From Candidatus Electrothrix aestuarii (GTDB taxonomy: Bacteria; Desulfobacterota; Desulfobulbia; Desulfobulbales; Desulfobulbaceae), in contig CP159373.1 in assembly GCA_032595685.2 (NCBI GenBank), positions 2,191,001 to 2,255,000 of the forward strand: a DNA stretch of 64,000 nt. The letters run 5' to 3'. The notes beneath the pieces are model-generated. The model worked only from the letters and a program-made list of their open reading frames with translations, made no database searches and was not told the DNA's origin. The translations under genes and the position numbers were made by a program. Below, in pieces: positions 35,952 through 44,424 of the stretch. Within the stretch, counting starts at the first letter, position 1; the number at the start of each line of letters is the position of its first letter.

Positions 35952-36701
35952 TTATTGATTATCAGGTATTTTTAAGCTTTTTTTCAGGGTATTGGGAAGA
36001 AAGTTATCAATAAAAGAAAACGTATCATCATTCTGATTTGTTAAGGACTGGAAAAAGATATAGTAAAGCATCAAACTGGCAGAAAACATTTCTCCTCCGT
36101 CTTCTGCGACACCAAAGATCCCGGTTGTAATTCTTCCGATGTGTATGGAACTGTGTGCTATATCAAAAAAGATACTCATAAACGCCGAGACGCTCAGGAG
36201 AACGAACATGTCCCTGGATATTTTTCTAAATCTTTCATTGCCGTGCATATAACTAAATGCAATAAAAAAAAGCAAAATTATACCGGCGAAACTTGATATA
36301 ACAAGTTCCCCGATATCTTGAATTCTTAACCCCAACGGCTGAAGGAAGGTGAGATATTCTGTTATGTTTCTTCCCAAATTTTCATGAATTTCAAAAGCAT
36401 CATCAAAAAGAATATATGTAAAAATCAGAACCCATGATCCGTAATGTATTGATTTGTTGGTGATAGACAGGTAACTTATCAGGATTATTATCCAAAACCA
36501 TTTTATATATTGATATATCTCCGAATATCCACCATCTTTATAAAGAGAATAAAGATCATTTTCTATTAACGAAGTTAATGCTTCAATAGAATGCAGGGCA
36601 ATAAAGACGAAATCCGCAAGAAAAAGAAGCATGAGAAAGAGGAGCAATCTCTTTTTTAAAATTTTTATTGTATATTGAGGTGGTATTTTTTTCTGAATCA
36701 T
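35952..36701 (-). CDS. Six-helix membrane protein of unknown function
   Basis: 249 residues, no family recognised. About six transmembrane segments (near 16-35, 66-83, 87-101, 130-152, 163-184, 202-220). Several acidic and His residues lie in or next to helices: DDAFEIHENLG, FDIAHSSIH and AEDGGEMF. Such an arrangement could bind metal, as in membrane-embedded hydrolases of the ceramidase/CREST kind, but similarity is only suggestive. First gene of a leftward unit with two glycosyltransferases, which points to a role in polymer or lipid-linked sugar metabolism. Confidence 0.6.
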   Translation of the reverse strand: MIQKKIPPQYTIKILKKRLLLFLMLLFLADFVFIALHSIEALTSLIENDLYSLYKDGGYSEIYQYIKWFWIIILISYLSITNKSIHYGSWVLIFTYILFDDAFEIHENLGRNITEYLTFLQPLGLRIQDIGELVISSFAGIILLFFIAFSYMHGNERFRKISRDMFVLLSVSAFMSIFFDIAHSSIHIGRITTGIFGVAEDGGEMFSASLMLYYIFFQSLTNQNDDTFSFIDNFLPNTLKKSLKIPDNQ

Positions 36702-37164
36702 AAGTAGAGCCTCCTTAGAAGATGTTTTAACATTAAGAAATCCTTCTTTTTTTGAAAAAAGCTATTCTTAGAAACAAAAAATGAAATAATTACAGGGGGG
36801 CCTCCCTGAAGGGGCAGCGGCATAATTCTATTTCGGCAATGCAGGTTTTTGTAGCTCACTAGCAACCTCCTGAAATATATCGGTACTTATTTTCAGAATA
36901 TACCTAGGTTTTACTTTACTCAAAGATATTTTTTGCTCTATGGAAGCCTAGCTTGATCACTTGTTACAAGAATTTAGGTCATTGTACAATATCGTCTTGT
37001 AAAAAAGTAGTGCTTAATTTAATCGTGCTGTGCTAGTCCGAAGCGGTTGGCATCTTGCTGGAGCTGATACGTAAGAAAAAGTGGTACGGGCGTGGGAATT
37101 TTTGCATCCCGACTGGTGTTCATCCCTCGCACGCAAAAGCTACCTCATCTCTGCGTAGCATGCT
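36702..37164. other. Intergenic stretch at the edge of the polysaccharide locus
   Basis: About 460 bases between two leftward genes. No supported ORF. It should contain the promoter of the membrane-protein/GT4/GT2 unit. Base composition becomes less AT-rich towards its right end. No repeat or RNA was recognised. Confidence 0.45.
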
Positions 37165-37554
37165 TTACCGTAGCGACTCAATTCCTGGGCAATCATGCAT
37201 CAATTCTCTGAAAGCCGTTTTTAACTGCTCCCAAAAAGGAAATGTTCTGCACTGCTCAGGCCGCTGCTGATAAATGGTGCAGTAATGATCAACAGGATCC
37301 AGGAAGCAGCAGAGATGTTCGTTATTAATGATTCGTTCTTGAAGAGATAATCCCCCGTTTACTTGCCGAACATATTGCCGGGCAAAGGCGTCCGGTGATA
37401 TTCCCCTTGCCTTTGCCATATTTTCCAGTTCTTCCATGTTGAGCCAGATATACCCTTGGCTGCCTCGGCAACATTTTCCTCCGCAGTCAGTACAGGCATC
37501 GCTATTGAAAAAATAGGGAAAGTCGTTATGGTAATGAAGATTTTTTTGAGGCAT
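37165..37554 (-). CDS. YkgJ-family cysteine-cluster protein
   Basis: 129 residues. The cysteine pattern CTDCGGKCC near the N-terminus and CCFLD...CTIYQQRPEQCRTFPF near the middle matches the YkgJ (CxxCxnCxxC) family, which binds zinc or an iron-sulfur cluster. Function in the family is unsettled. It is encoded divergently from the Bat-type operon, without visible link. Confidence 0.88.
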   Translation of the reverse strand: MPQKNLHYHNDFPYFFNSDACTDCGGKCCRGSQGYIWLNMEELENMAKARGISPDAFARQYVRQVNGGLSLQERIINNEHLCCFLDPVDHYCTIYQQRPEQCRTFPFWEQLKTAFRELMHDCPGIESLR

Positions 37555-37812
37555 ATACTTTGATATTTGCTTGTTGGCGGAAAATGTGCTGTTTTACCTG
37601 GTATGTGAAGGTGCTCCTCTCTGAACAGGTAAAAAAGAGAAAAAATCGCAAAACATAACACTGGTGAAAAAATACTGTCAATGATTTCTGCTGAGTGGTA
37701 GAAAGAAAAAGCGATCTTATTAAGTGAGAGGAGTCCTGAAAGAGAATAATGACTTCCTGGGAGGATAACAGGAAGAGATGGCTCCTGAACGTTGCTTGTG
37801 GAGTTTTGTCTG

Positions 37813-39873
37813 ATGTCCCTGATACCTACTTTTGCTGAACCTTTTTGGCTGTTGATTGGTTGTGTTTGCTGTGTAGCGGTCTTATTCTTTCTTTTGCTCA
37901 ATACACGGCGGAGAAAAAAAGAGCTGGAGAAATTTGTTGCGCCAAAGCTTCTGAGAGGATTGACAGGGAATGTGTCCCGCTCCCGTCGGCGCATGAAAAA
38001 TATTGTTTTTGTTCTCGGGTTAGCCTTCCTTTTTCTTGCCTTAGCCAGGCCCCAATATGGAGAACGCTGGATTGAGGTCCGGCGTAAGGGGATTGATATC
38101 CTTATTGGTGTGGATGTGTCCAAGTCCATGCTTGTGCAGGATATCAAGCCGAGCCGTTTGGAAAGGTCCAAATTGGCTATCCGTGATTTTGTTGCTAAAT
38201 TAGAGGGAGATCGGGTGGGGCTGCTACCTTTTGCCGGAAGCGCCTTTCTTATGTGTCCGCTAACAACGGATTACGATGCCTTTACGGCCTCCCTGGATAC
38301 CCTGGATGTGAACAGTATCCCGAAAGGAGGGACTGATATCGGGGCTGCAATCAGGCAAGGGGCAGAGATCTTATCCAATGAAACCAATCATAAAATTCTG
38401 GTTTTGGTCACTGATGGTGAGGATCTCAGTGAAGACGCGCTGAAAGCTGCTGAAGAGGCCAAAGGGCATAATATGACAGTCTATGCCCTTGGTGTGGGGA
38501 CACCGGAGGGCGAACTCGTTCCCGCCCCAGAAGGGCAGGTCGGGCGTTTTGTGAAAGATGAGCAGGGAAATTTTATTACCTCCAGATTGGATGAGCAAAC
38601 GTTGGCCAGCCTTGCGGAGACCACCAGTGGACTTTATGTGCCTCTGGGCAATATGGGGCAGGGGTTTGATGTTATTTATGAGCGAAAACTCTCCTTAATT
38701 CCTCAGGAAGAGCATGGGCAACGGAGGCGTAAAATTCCTATAGAGCGTTTTCCTTGGCCCGTGGCCATGTCGGTGCTTTTTTTAGGAGTGGAGTTCCTTT
38801 TATCTGGGCGAAAAAGTGAGTTGGCCTTGCGCTTACCCTTTGTGAAGACAGCAGGCAGGCGAAAGAAGCGGAGTGCAACAGGCCTACGTCTTGGGCTGGC
38901 AATCACGGCACTTGCTACGCTTGCCACATTGAGCGGTGTATTGCTGCCCCAAGCACAGGCTTCAGAAGGAGAGGAGCTTTTCCATGCCGGTGATTATGTT
39001 GGAGCAGAGGCCTATTATCAAAAAAAACTGGAAAATGAGAAGAGCGACCCTGCCTTATATTTTAATCTAGGGGGGGCCCTCTATCGTCAGGAGAAGTATG
39101 AGCAGGCGGCAGGTGCTTTTACGCAGGCCTTGCTGACAGATGACCTCTCACTTCAGGCTCGGAGTTATTATAATCGTGGGAATAGCCAGTTTTTTCTCGG
39201 TGCATCAGCCGCAGGAAAGGATAAGGAACAGGCTTTGAATTTGTGGAATGAGGCCAAGAAATCTTTTGAGTCGGCCCTGAAGTTGGAGCCGGAGGACAAG
39301 GCGGCTGCCCATAACCTGGAGATGGTGAAGAAGAAGATGGATCAGCTCAAGGAGCAGATGAACCAATCCGGGCAGCAATCTGATAAACCGCAGGAAGGAA
39401 AAGAGGGCGAGCAGAAAAAGGACGAGAAGCAGCAGAGCCCAGAGCAACAAAAGAATCAGGGCGAACAGGGAGAGCAAGGAGAGCAAGGAGAGCAAGGAGA
39501 GCAAGGAGATCAGAGCGGTTCTCCAGATGAAAAGGACGACGCTGGGCAGCAGGATCAGGAAGCGGCAGAGCAGCAAGAGAAGAAGGAAAAGCAACAGCCT
39601 GATGTTGAGCAGAACGCTGCCTCAGAGGCCGAGCAGAACAAGGAGACGCCTACCGCAGAAGATATTCAGAAAGCCGCAGCTGCCCAGGAGAAGCAGGGAG
39701 CGCAGCCGGATAAGGACAAACAGATGAGTGCCGAGGATATAGAACGTCGCATGATGGGGAAGATGACCGAAGAGGAGGCAAAAAATCTGTTGGATAGCCT
39801 AAAGGAGGAGCAGGGTGAATTGAATTTCCTTCCTCAGGGAGGGAGCAATGACTCTGTGGATAAAGATTGGTGA
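37813..39873 (+). CDS. BatB/BatC-like fusion: membrane VWA domain plus TPR and Gln/Glu-rich tail
   Basis: 686 residues from the ATG at 37813 (GGAG 9 bases upstream); a TTG at 37792 is less likely. Two N-terminal helices (about 11-29 and 63-79) precede a von Willebrand A domain with MIDAS motif DVSKS (101-105) and VTDGED. A third helix follows, then a fourth near LATLSGVLLPQAQA that may act as an internal signal, two to three TPR units, and a low-complexity Gln/Glu/Lys tail with a perfect 9-base repeat. In Bacteroides Bat proteins BatB and BatC are often separate; here they are joined. First gene of bat-like operon. Confidence 0.88.
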   Translation: MSLIPTFAEPFWLLIGCVCCVAVLFFLLLNTRRRKKELEKFVAPKLLRGLTGNVSRSRRRMKNIVFVLGLAFLFLALARPQYGERWIEVRRKGIDILIGVDVSKSMLVQDIKPSRLERSKLAIRDFVAKLEGDRVGLLPFAGSAFLMCPLTTDYDAFTASLDTLDVNSIPKGGTDIGAAIRQGAEILSNETNHKILVLVTDGEDLSEDALKAAEEAKGHNMTVYALGVGTPEGELVPAPEGQVGRFVKDEQGNFITSRLDEQTLASLAETTSGLYVPLGNMGQGFDVIYERKLSLIPQEEHGQRRRKIPIERFPWPVAMSVLFLGVEFLLSGRKSELALRLPFVKTAGRRKKRSATGLRLGLAITALATLATLSGVLLPQAQASEGEELFHAGDYVGAEAYYQKKLENEKSDPALYFNLGGALYRQEKYEQAAGAFTQALLTDDLSLQARSYYNRGNSQFFLGASAAGKDKEQALNLWNEAKKSFESALKLEPEDKAAAHNLEMVKKKMDQLKEQMNQSGQQSDKPQEGKEGEQKKDEKQQSPEQQKNQGEQGEQGEQGEQGEQGDQSGSPDEKDDAGQQDQEAAEQQEKKEKQQPDVEQNAASEAEQNKETPTAEDIQKAAAAQEKQGAQPDKDKQMSAEDIERRMMGKMTEEEAKNLLDSLKEEQGELNFLPQGGSNDSVDKDW
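39472..39507 (+). repeat. Four perfect 9-bp tandem repeats inside the VWA/TPR gene
   Basis: GAGCAAGGA is repeated four times in frame, with degenerate copies on each side, encoding a run of Gly-Glu-Gln. Copy number changes would keep the frame, so length variation of the tail is possible. Confidence 0.85.
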
Positions 39874-41780
39874 TGAAACAATTAATAAATTCATTCTTTA
39901 GGATCAGGACCTGGAAAATGCGCATCCTCTTGTTTTTTATTGTGCTGAGTTGCTTTTTCTCCGCATTCTCTGCTGTAACCACGCTTGCCGCGGATGTTCA
40001 GGTAACAGCGGAGATTAATCCCACAAGTTTTTCCGAGGATCAGGCGGCCAGCTTTGTTCTGACGGTGAGCGGTGCCCGGTCAGCAGAACCAGAGATGCCT
40101 CGAACTGAAGGTCTGCATATTGTTTATCAGGGGCAGAGCAGTCAGACCTCCTGGGTTAATGGGGAAGTTTCTTCAGCAATATCGTATAATTTTTTGGTTC
40201 AGGCTGAAAAACCTGGCAAGTTCACTATTCCACCTGTCAACGTCACGATCAAAGGCGAAACCTATACCACTGAGTCTGTGCAGTGTACGGTGTTGCCCAC
40301 CCAAAATGCTGGAGGGCAGATCCGGGGAAACTCTGGGGGAGCTCGGGGCTCTTCTTCGGGGGCGAATCCAAATATTGTTGAGATAAAGGATATCGGTTTT
40401 ATGCGCATCGTTCCAGAAACAAAGCGCATGTATTCCGGCCAAGTGGTCCCTTTTATCCTGAAAGCCTATTTTCGGGCAGGGCAACGAGTCACTCTTAAAT
40501 CAGCGCCTCGATTGAGTGGAGAAGATTTCCTTCTTCAGTCTTTGGATGAAGAGCCGATTCAGCAACAGGAGCATGTGAAGGGAAAATTATACACCTCTCT
40601 GACCTGGAAGGGGACTCTTTCAGCTGTTAAAGAAGGTTCATTTCCCCTGACTGTGGAAATGGATGCAGAAGTATTGGTGCGTTCAAGAAGTCGGCTCCGA
40701 GGCAGCCCCTTTGGCTCATCTTTGTTGGATGATCCTTTTTTTGCTGATATTTTAGGGAACTATTCCCGTCGTAATATTACGGTTTCCAGCCCGGAAAACA
40801 CAGTGACTGTCCTGGACCTGCCAACGGAGAATCGACCTGCTGATTTCAGTGGTGCTATTGGCACCTTTAGCCTGAACGTTGCAGCCTCACCCTTGGACGG
40901 TAAAATCGGTGACCCTATTACAATGAAGATGCAGCTTGATGGGAGCGGTAATTTTGCCTTGGTTCAGGCACCAACACTGAGCGACGAACAAGGTTGGAAA
41001 ACCTATCCAGCCTCGGGCTCGGTGAAAGATTTAGGTGGAGGAAAGGGTGAAAAGACCTTTGAGCAAGCTCTTATCCCCACTGATCAGAGCCTGAATTCCA
41101 TCCCTCCTGTTCGATTTTCTTATTTTGATCCGAAGATTGAGGAATATGTAACCTTAAACAGTGATCCCATTTTTTTGCATTTACAGAAGGCTGATAATGT
41201 CTCGGCAGCTCCGGTCGATGCTCAGAGTACGCCGCAAGCAAAAGCTCCCTTGTCTGCCGGACAGGAGGGGCAAAAGAATCTTGAATCAGCGAATAAATTG
41301 CACCTTGCTTCCTTGAAACCTGATTTAGGTAGACTGGTTCCATCGATTGAGCCCCTATATCATAAGCTCTCGTTTGTCCTTTTGCTGGGAATAGCTCTGC
41401 TCTTGATTTTGCTGTCTTTGCTGTTCTTTTTGCGACAGAGAAGGCTGGCAAAGGATCCGAGTATTTTGCGGCGTAGAGAGGTACAAGGACGCCTGGCTAC
41501 GCATTATGAGGGCATGAAAAAGGCTCTGGCGAGCCAGAGTCAAAAGGATTTTCTCCAGCATTGCCGGGCAGCTATTCAGCAAGGGACCGGTCAAGCATGG
41601 GGGCTGTCCCCTGAGGCGGTGACGCTTGCTGATCTGGAGCAACGCTTACCGGTTGAGGATCCCCTACGGGCTATTTTTGTCCGTTTGGAGCAGAGTGAGT
41701 ATGCGGGTGAGCAATTGCCTCAGGCTGATTTAGAGAAGATGTTGCAAACGACCAGAAAGGAATTGGGTAAGCTGGTATGA
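39873..41780 (+). CDS. BatD-like membrane-anchored protein
   Basis: 635 residues from the ATG at 39873, which overlaps the previous stop by one base. A signal peptide ends near TTLAADVQVTAEINPTSFSEDQ; the following beta-rich repeats (LTVSGARSAEPEMP, FTIPPVNVTIKGETY) are typical of the oxygen-tolerance (BatD) family. A Gly/Ser-rich linker lies near 150. One membrane helix (about 490-515) and a basic cytoplasmic end (ASQSQKDFLQHCRAAIQQGTGQAWG) complete it. It would act with the VWA proteins in the envelope stress or aerotolerance complex. Confidence 0.88.
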   Translation: MKQLINSFFRIRTWKMRILLFFIVLSCFFSAFSAVTTLAADVQVTAEINPTSFSEDQAASFVLTVSGARSAEPEMPRTEGLHIVYQGQSSQTSWVNGEVSSAISYNFLVQAEKPGKFTIPPVNVTIKGETYTTESVQCTVLPTQNAGGQIRGNSGGARGSSSGANPNIVEIKDIGFMRIVPETKRMYSGQVVPFILKAYFRAGQRVTLKSAPRLSGEDFLLQSLDEEPIQQQEHVKGKLYTSLTWKGTLSAVKEGSFPLTVEMDAEVLVRSRSRLRGSPFGSSLLDDPFFADILGNYSRRNITVSSPENTVTVLDLPTENRPADFSGAIGTFSLNVAASPLDGKIGDPITMKMQLDGSGNFALVQAPTLSDEQGWKTYPASGSVKDLGGGKGEKTFEQALIPTDQSLNSIPPVRFSYFDPKIEEYVTLNSDPIFLHLQKADNVSAAPVDAQSTPQAKAPLSAGQEGQKNLESANKLHLASLKPDLGRLVPSIEPLYHKLSFVLLLGIALLLILLSLLFFLRQRRLAKDPSILRRREVQGRLATHYEGMKKALASQSQKDFLQHCRAAIQQGTGQAWGLSPEAVTLADLEQRLPVEDPLRAIFVRLEQSEYAGEQLPQADLEKMLQTTRKELGKLV

Positions 41781-42601
41781 AACCAACTGTTTTTATCTCT
41801 GATTTTATTTTTGATGTAGTGCAGGTCGCGAAGCGGACGAGCTTCCTGCTCTTCGTCCCTTTGTGTTGTCTGTTGCTCTCCGTCGGAGCAAGAGCTGATG
41901 ATCAGAATAAGCAGGCTGCCGTAGCCCTGTTCGAGCAGGCGAATATTCTCTCTACCCAAGGGAAATTTCAGCAGGCGATTGAGCAGTATTCGGGCCTGAT
42001 TGATAAATATGGAGTCTCGGCTTCCTTGCTATATAATCTGGCCAATACCTATGCCGCAGCGGGGCAGATAGGCCCCGCAATATTGAACTATGAACGGGCA
42101 CTGCATTTGTCCCCGGGTGATGCAGATATCCAAGGGAATTTAGCCCAGGTGCGGAAGGACGCTGGTCTATATCAAGAAGAGCAATCGATCTTCAGGCATT
42201 TTGTGGAGTTACTTGGAGCCGATCAATGGTTGATGATCGCAGGTTGTGCCTTTCTCTGCTTAGGAGTAAGTGTTTTATTGGCAACCTTGGTTGCAGAGAA
42301 GAAAAAAAGAGGCCTCCTGCAATGGGGGGCAACATGCACGTTGCTCGTTGTTATTCTCACGCTTCCTCCTGCCTTCTTTCGTTATCAGGACTGGAATGTC
42401 GGGGTTGTGTTGACAGAGGATGCACACCTAGTTATTTCTCCTTTTGCTGATGCTACGCCAGCTGGTGATATCAAGGCAGGAAGACTGATTCAAGTGGAGA
42501 GGGAGCACGGAGACTATGTGTTGGTAAAAACGGATAACGGGAAGTCTGGTTGGTTGGCTAAGGACTGTTTTGCCTTGGTTGCCGATATACCGAGAAAATG
42601 A
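41777..42601 (+). CDS. BatE-like TPR and SH3 domain protein
   Basis: 274 residues, overlapping the BatD stop by 4 bases. A basic leader with hydrophobic helix (SFLLFVPLCCLLLSVGARA) looks like a signal peptide or anchor. TPR units (AVALFEQANILSTQGKFQQAIEQYSGLID...GPAILNYERALHLSPGDAD) follow, then two membrane helices (about 148-195) and a bacterial SH3 domain ending GKSGWLAKDCFALV. This is the usual BatE layout. No BatA, DUF58 or MoxR gene is adjacent, so the operon is partial. Confidence 0.88.
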   Translation: MKPTVFISDFIFDVVQVAKRTSFLLFVPLCCLLLSVGARADDQNKQAAVALFEQANILSTQGKFQQAIEQYSGLIDKYGVSASLLYNLANTYAAAGQIGPAILNYERALHLSPGDADIQGNLAQVRKDAGLYQEEQSIFRHFVELLGADQWLMIAGCAFLCLGVSVLLATLVAEKKKRGLLQWGATCTLLVVILTLPPAFFRYQDWNVGVVLTEDAHLVISPFADATPAGDIKAGRLIQVEREHGDYVLVKTDNGKSGWLAKDCFALVADIPRK

Positions 42602-42641
42602 TGTTCCCTGCTGACTTTTTTTGGGGGGGCGCTGGGAGGGA

Positions 42642-43283
42642 TCAGTCCTTTTTCGGTGGTTGGCCTCCTGGAGGCTTGGAGTTCAACGAGCCTATTTGGG
42701 CCATGTGCTCTTCACGACGTCGTTCCTGCCAATAGATCTGCTTATCTTTTAACACACGGTAGATACTGGACGCTTCTTCCTTGTTCAGTTGTTCCAGGCG
42801 CCACGGATCAAGCTTAAATTCGGTCTCCTCCATGTACGGGCTGGTATCCTTATAGGGATTATGATAAAAGAGCGTATCATGATATCGGAAGAAGGAGAGC
42901 TCTAACGTGGAGCAGAAGTTCCCTTCAATGAGGCGGACAGAGACGAACTGGCGCCATACCTTATCACTTTTATCTTCCAGTTTTCTGAAGCATCCCGCCT
43001 TGAACAATATGGCCCGATAATAGGTAAGCACGAGTATCTTATAGTGTCTTTTCCCGATTTCCCTGATAATAAAGGGCCGGTCTCCCTGCTCCTCGGCTGT
43101 GAACCACTGTTTGATTCTTTTTTCCAGCTTTGTTTCCGGTTCTTCTGTCGGGTTGAAGATTCGTCGTTTCTTGTCGCCCTTAGGGGGTGTTCGTTTCTCG
43201 TCGGTTTTGTTTTCTTCCTTATCAGCAGGAAGCAACTTACCCAGTTTTCTTCCTAAGCGAGAGTTCGTGTCAGCCAGTTTCAT
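42642..43283 (-). CDS. Conserved-looking protein with PH-like segment, unknown
   Basis: 213 residues, family not recognised. The charged N-terminal 65 residues are probably disordered (KTDEKRTPPKGDKKRR). The centre (KRHYKILVLTYYRAILFKAGC ... WRQFVSVRLIEGNFCSTLELSFF) has the strand pattern of bacterial pleckstrin-homology-like domains. The C-terminal part is helical (DPWRLEQLNKEEASSIYRVLKDKQIYWQERRR) and ends proline-rich. No signal peptide, so cytoplasmic. It lies between the Bat operon (convergent) and the thioredoxin gene. Confidence 0.5.
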   Translation of the reverse strand: MKLADTNSRLGRKLGKLLPADKEENKTDEKRTPPKGDKKRRIFNPTEEPETKLEKRIKQWFTAEEQGDRPFIIREIGKRHYKILVLTYYRAILFKAGCFRKLEDKSDKVWRQFVSVRLIEGNFCSTLELSFFRYHDTLFYHNPYKDTSPYMEETEFKLDPWRLEQLNKEEASSIYRVLKDKQIYWQERRREEHMAQIGSLNSKPPGGQPPKKD

Positions 43284-43317
43284 GGAAGGTGCCTCCCCGG
43301 TTGCAGTCTTTGTTTTA

Positions 43318-43770
43318 TTAGCTTTCCCCTTTCAGGGCAGCTTCTAGCTCCTGAATGAATTCTTTTACTGTGAGTGAGCCACTTCTCTTAAATGGGTGAA
43401 CTTTAATGGATATACCGCTAGGGTGAACAACCCTGAAATCAGGAAAGCCCTGAACACCTTTTTTCTGTGCCAAGTTTCCTTCTGCCTCCCCTTTCTCCGG
43501 GTTTATTTTAATCCTATAATACTTGGAGAGGATGTGCTGAATTTTTTCCTTGCTCAGATAATTTTTGTTCATTTTCTTACAGTAACCGCACCAGTCTGTA
43601 TAGAAGAAAAGAATATATGGCTTGTTCTTTTTCTTTGCCGCTTTTTCTATTTTTTTGAAACTGGAGGCTTTGGTGTACCACTGGTTGGTTGTCACTGCCT
43701 CAGCTGTCGTGCTGAGAAAAAGTACGCTGATAAGCGTAAGGAGCAACAGGGGCATGAAGCGTTTTTTCAT
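43318..43770 (-). CDS. Periplasmic thioredoxin-fold protein
   Basis: 150 residues. A Sec signal peptide (1-25, cut after TTAEA) precedes a thioredoxin fold with the redox motif WCGYC (Cys61, Cys64) and the cis-proline region QGFPDF. The layout fits DUF255/SoxW-like or DsbE-like small periplasmic thiol proteins. It may reduce or oxidise envelope proteins; the cytochrome c pathway is one option. It precedes the PH-like gene by 34 bases on the same strand. Confidence 0.82.
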   Translation of the reverse strand: MKKRFMPLLLLTLISVLFLSTTAEAVTTNQWYTKASSFKKIEKAAKKKNKPYILFFYTDWCGYCKKMNKNYLSKEKIQHILSKYYRIKINPEKGEAEGNLAQKKGVQGFPDFRVVHPSGISIKVHPFKRSGSLTVKEFIQELEAALKGES

Positions 43771-44083
43771 TTTTTCATCCTTTAGGGTTGTAGAGCCAAC
43801 TTTGCTAAAATAGAGGGAAATATCAATTGGGAATGCATTAGGGGCGTTATGGGAGATTGGTGAGAAAGGCGCTGAGTTTTTTTTAGGTGAGATTTCCCAT
43901 CTGCTGTTGGATAGAGCATAAACTCAGTAACAGCTTGCACTTATTTCATGCGGCAGTGTAGGTGTCTGCACTGGTTTTGTCAACAGGAAAAGGGCGAGGG
44001 CAGGGGGGCACTATAGAGGTGGGGGTTTCCGTCTATGCTGCATCGGAGTTTTTCTCGATGCCAGCATGTAGAGACTCTCAAAG
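43771..44083. other. Intergenic stretch with short repeats at its left-hand neighbour
   Basis: About 310 bases. No supported ORF. It carries the promoter side of the thioredoxin gene. From 44060 it runs into the array of GC(C/T)AGCATG repeats described separately. Confidence 0.4.
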
Positions 44084-44142
44084 CTAGCATGTAGAGTCAC
44101 CCAATGCTAGTGCTAGCATGGAGAATCGCTTCATGCTGGCAT
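44060..44142. repeat. Short degenerate repeat array with AGCATG cores
   Basis: Three direct 18-base units start at 44060, 44083 and 44112. All share GC(C/T)AGCATG(T/G)AGA. An inverted partial copy (ATGCTGGCAT, 44133-44142) follows. Spacing is 23 and 29 bases, irregular and too short for CRISPR. The array covers the 3' end of the truncated nuclease ORF, suggesting that repeats were inserted there. Confidence 0.55.
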
Positions 44143-44398
44143 CCACTTTTTTATCACCTGTGTCCCACCCACTCCGTGCCTGGGATGTGATGATAAGGAT
44201 GCGATGTTTTCGAGGGGGGGGATTATGAAGGGGATGGTAGGTCTTGGCCGGGAGGCGAAACCAAGCCGCAAGCTTGACCAGGGCTTCCCCGGAAAAACCT
44301 TTGAACCAAGGAGAGCGCAGGAAGCCCAGGAAGAGCATTATAGGGATGAGCCAACAAAATGTTTGCAGAAATGCAGTGATGATTGGTGAGAAATCCAT
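44084..44398 (-). pseudogene. Truncated NERD-type nuclease-related gene
   Basis: From the ATG at 44398 the product starts MDFSPIITAFLQTFCWLIPI and continues through a membrane helix to SPWFKGFSGEALVKLAAWFRLPAKTYHPLHN. This is the characteristic N-terminus of membrane-anchored NERD-domain (nuclease-related) proteins (from memory). Right after HN the expected VTLP and TTQIDHI motifs are absent. A C8 run (44213-44220 on the plus strand as G8) and unrelated sequence follow, and the frame ends in short repeats. None of the catalytic part is present. The gene sits 26 bases after gpmI on the same strand. Confidence 0.6.
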
Positions 44399-44424
44399 AG
44401 GGGCCTTGGAGAGTATTTTTAGTC

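Noticed and set aside
37359-38171. 270-residue minus-strand frame opposite the Bat operon start
   Set aside because: It lies antisense across the VWA gene start and overlaps the YkgJ-like gene, both well supported; its translation has no family features.
39205-39594. Leu-rich minus-strand frame with apparent membrane helices
   Set aside because: It is the antisense shadow of the Gln/Glu-rich repeat tail of the VWA/TPR gene.
44060-44142. CRISPR-like array
   Set aside because: Units are only 18 bases, degenerate and irregularly spaced, and there is no cas gene in the window.
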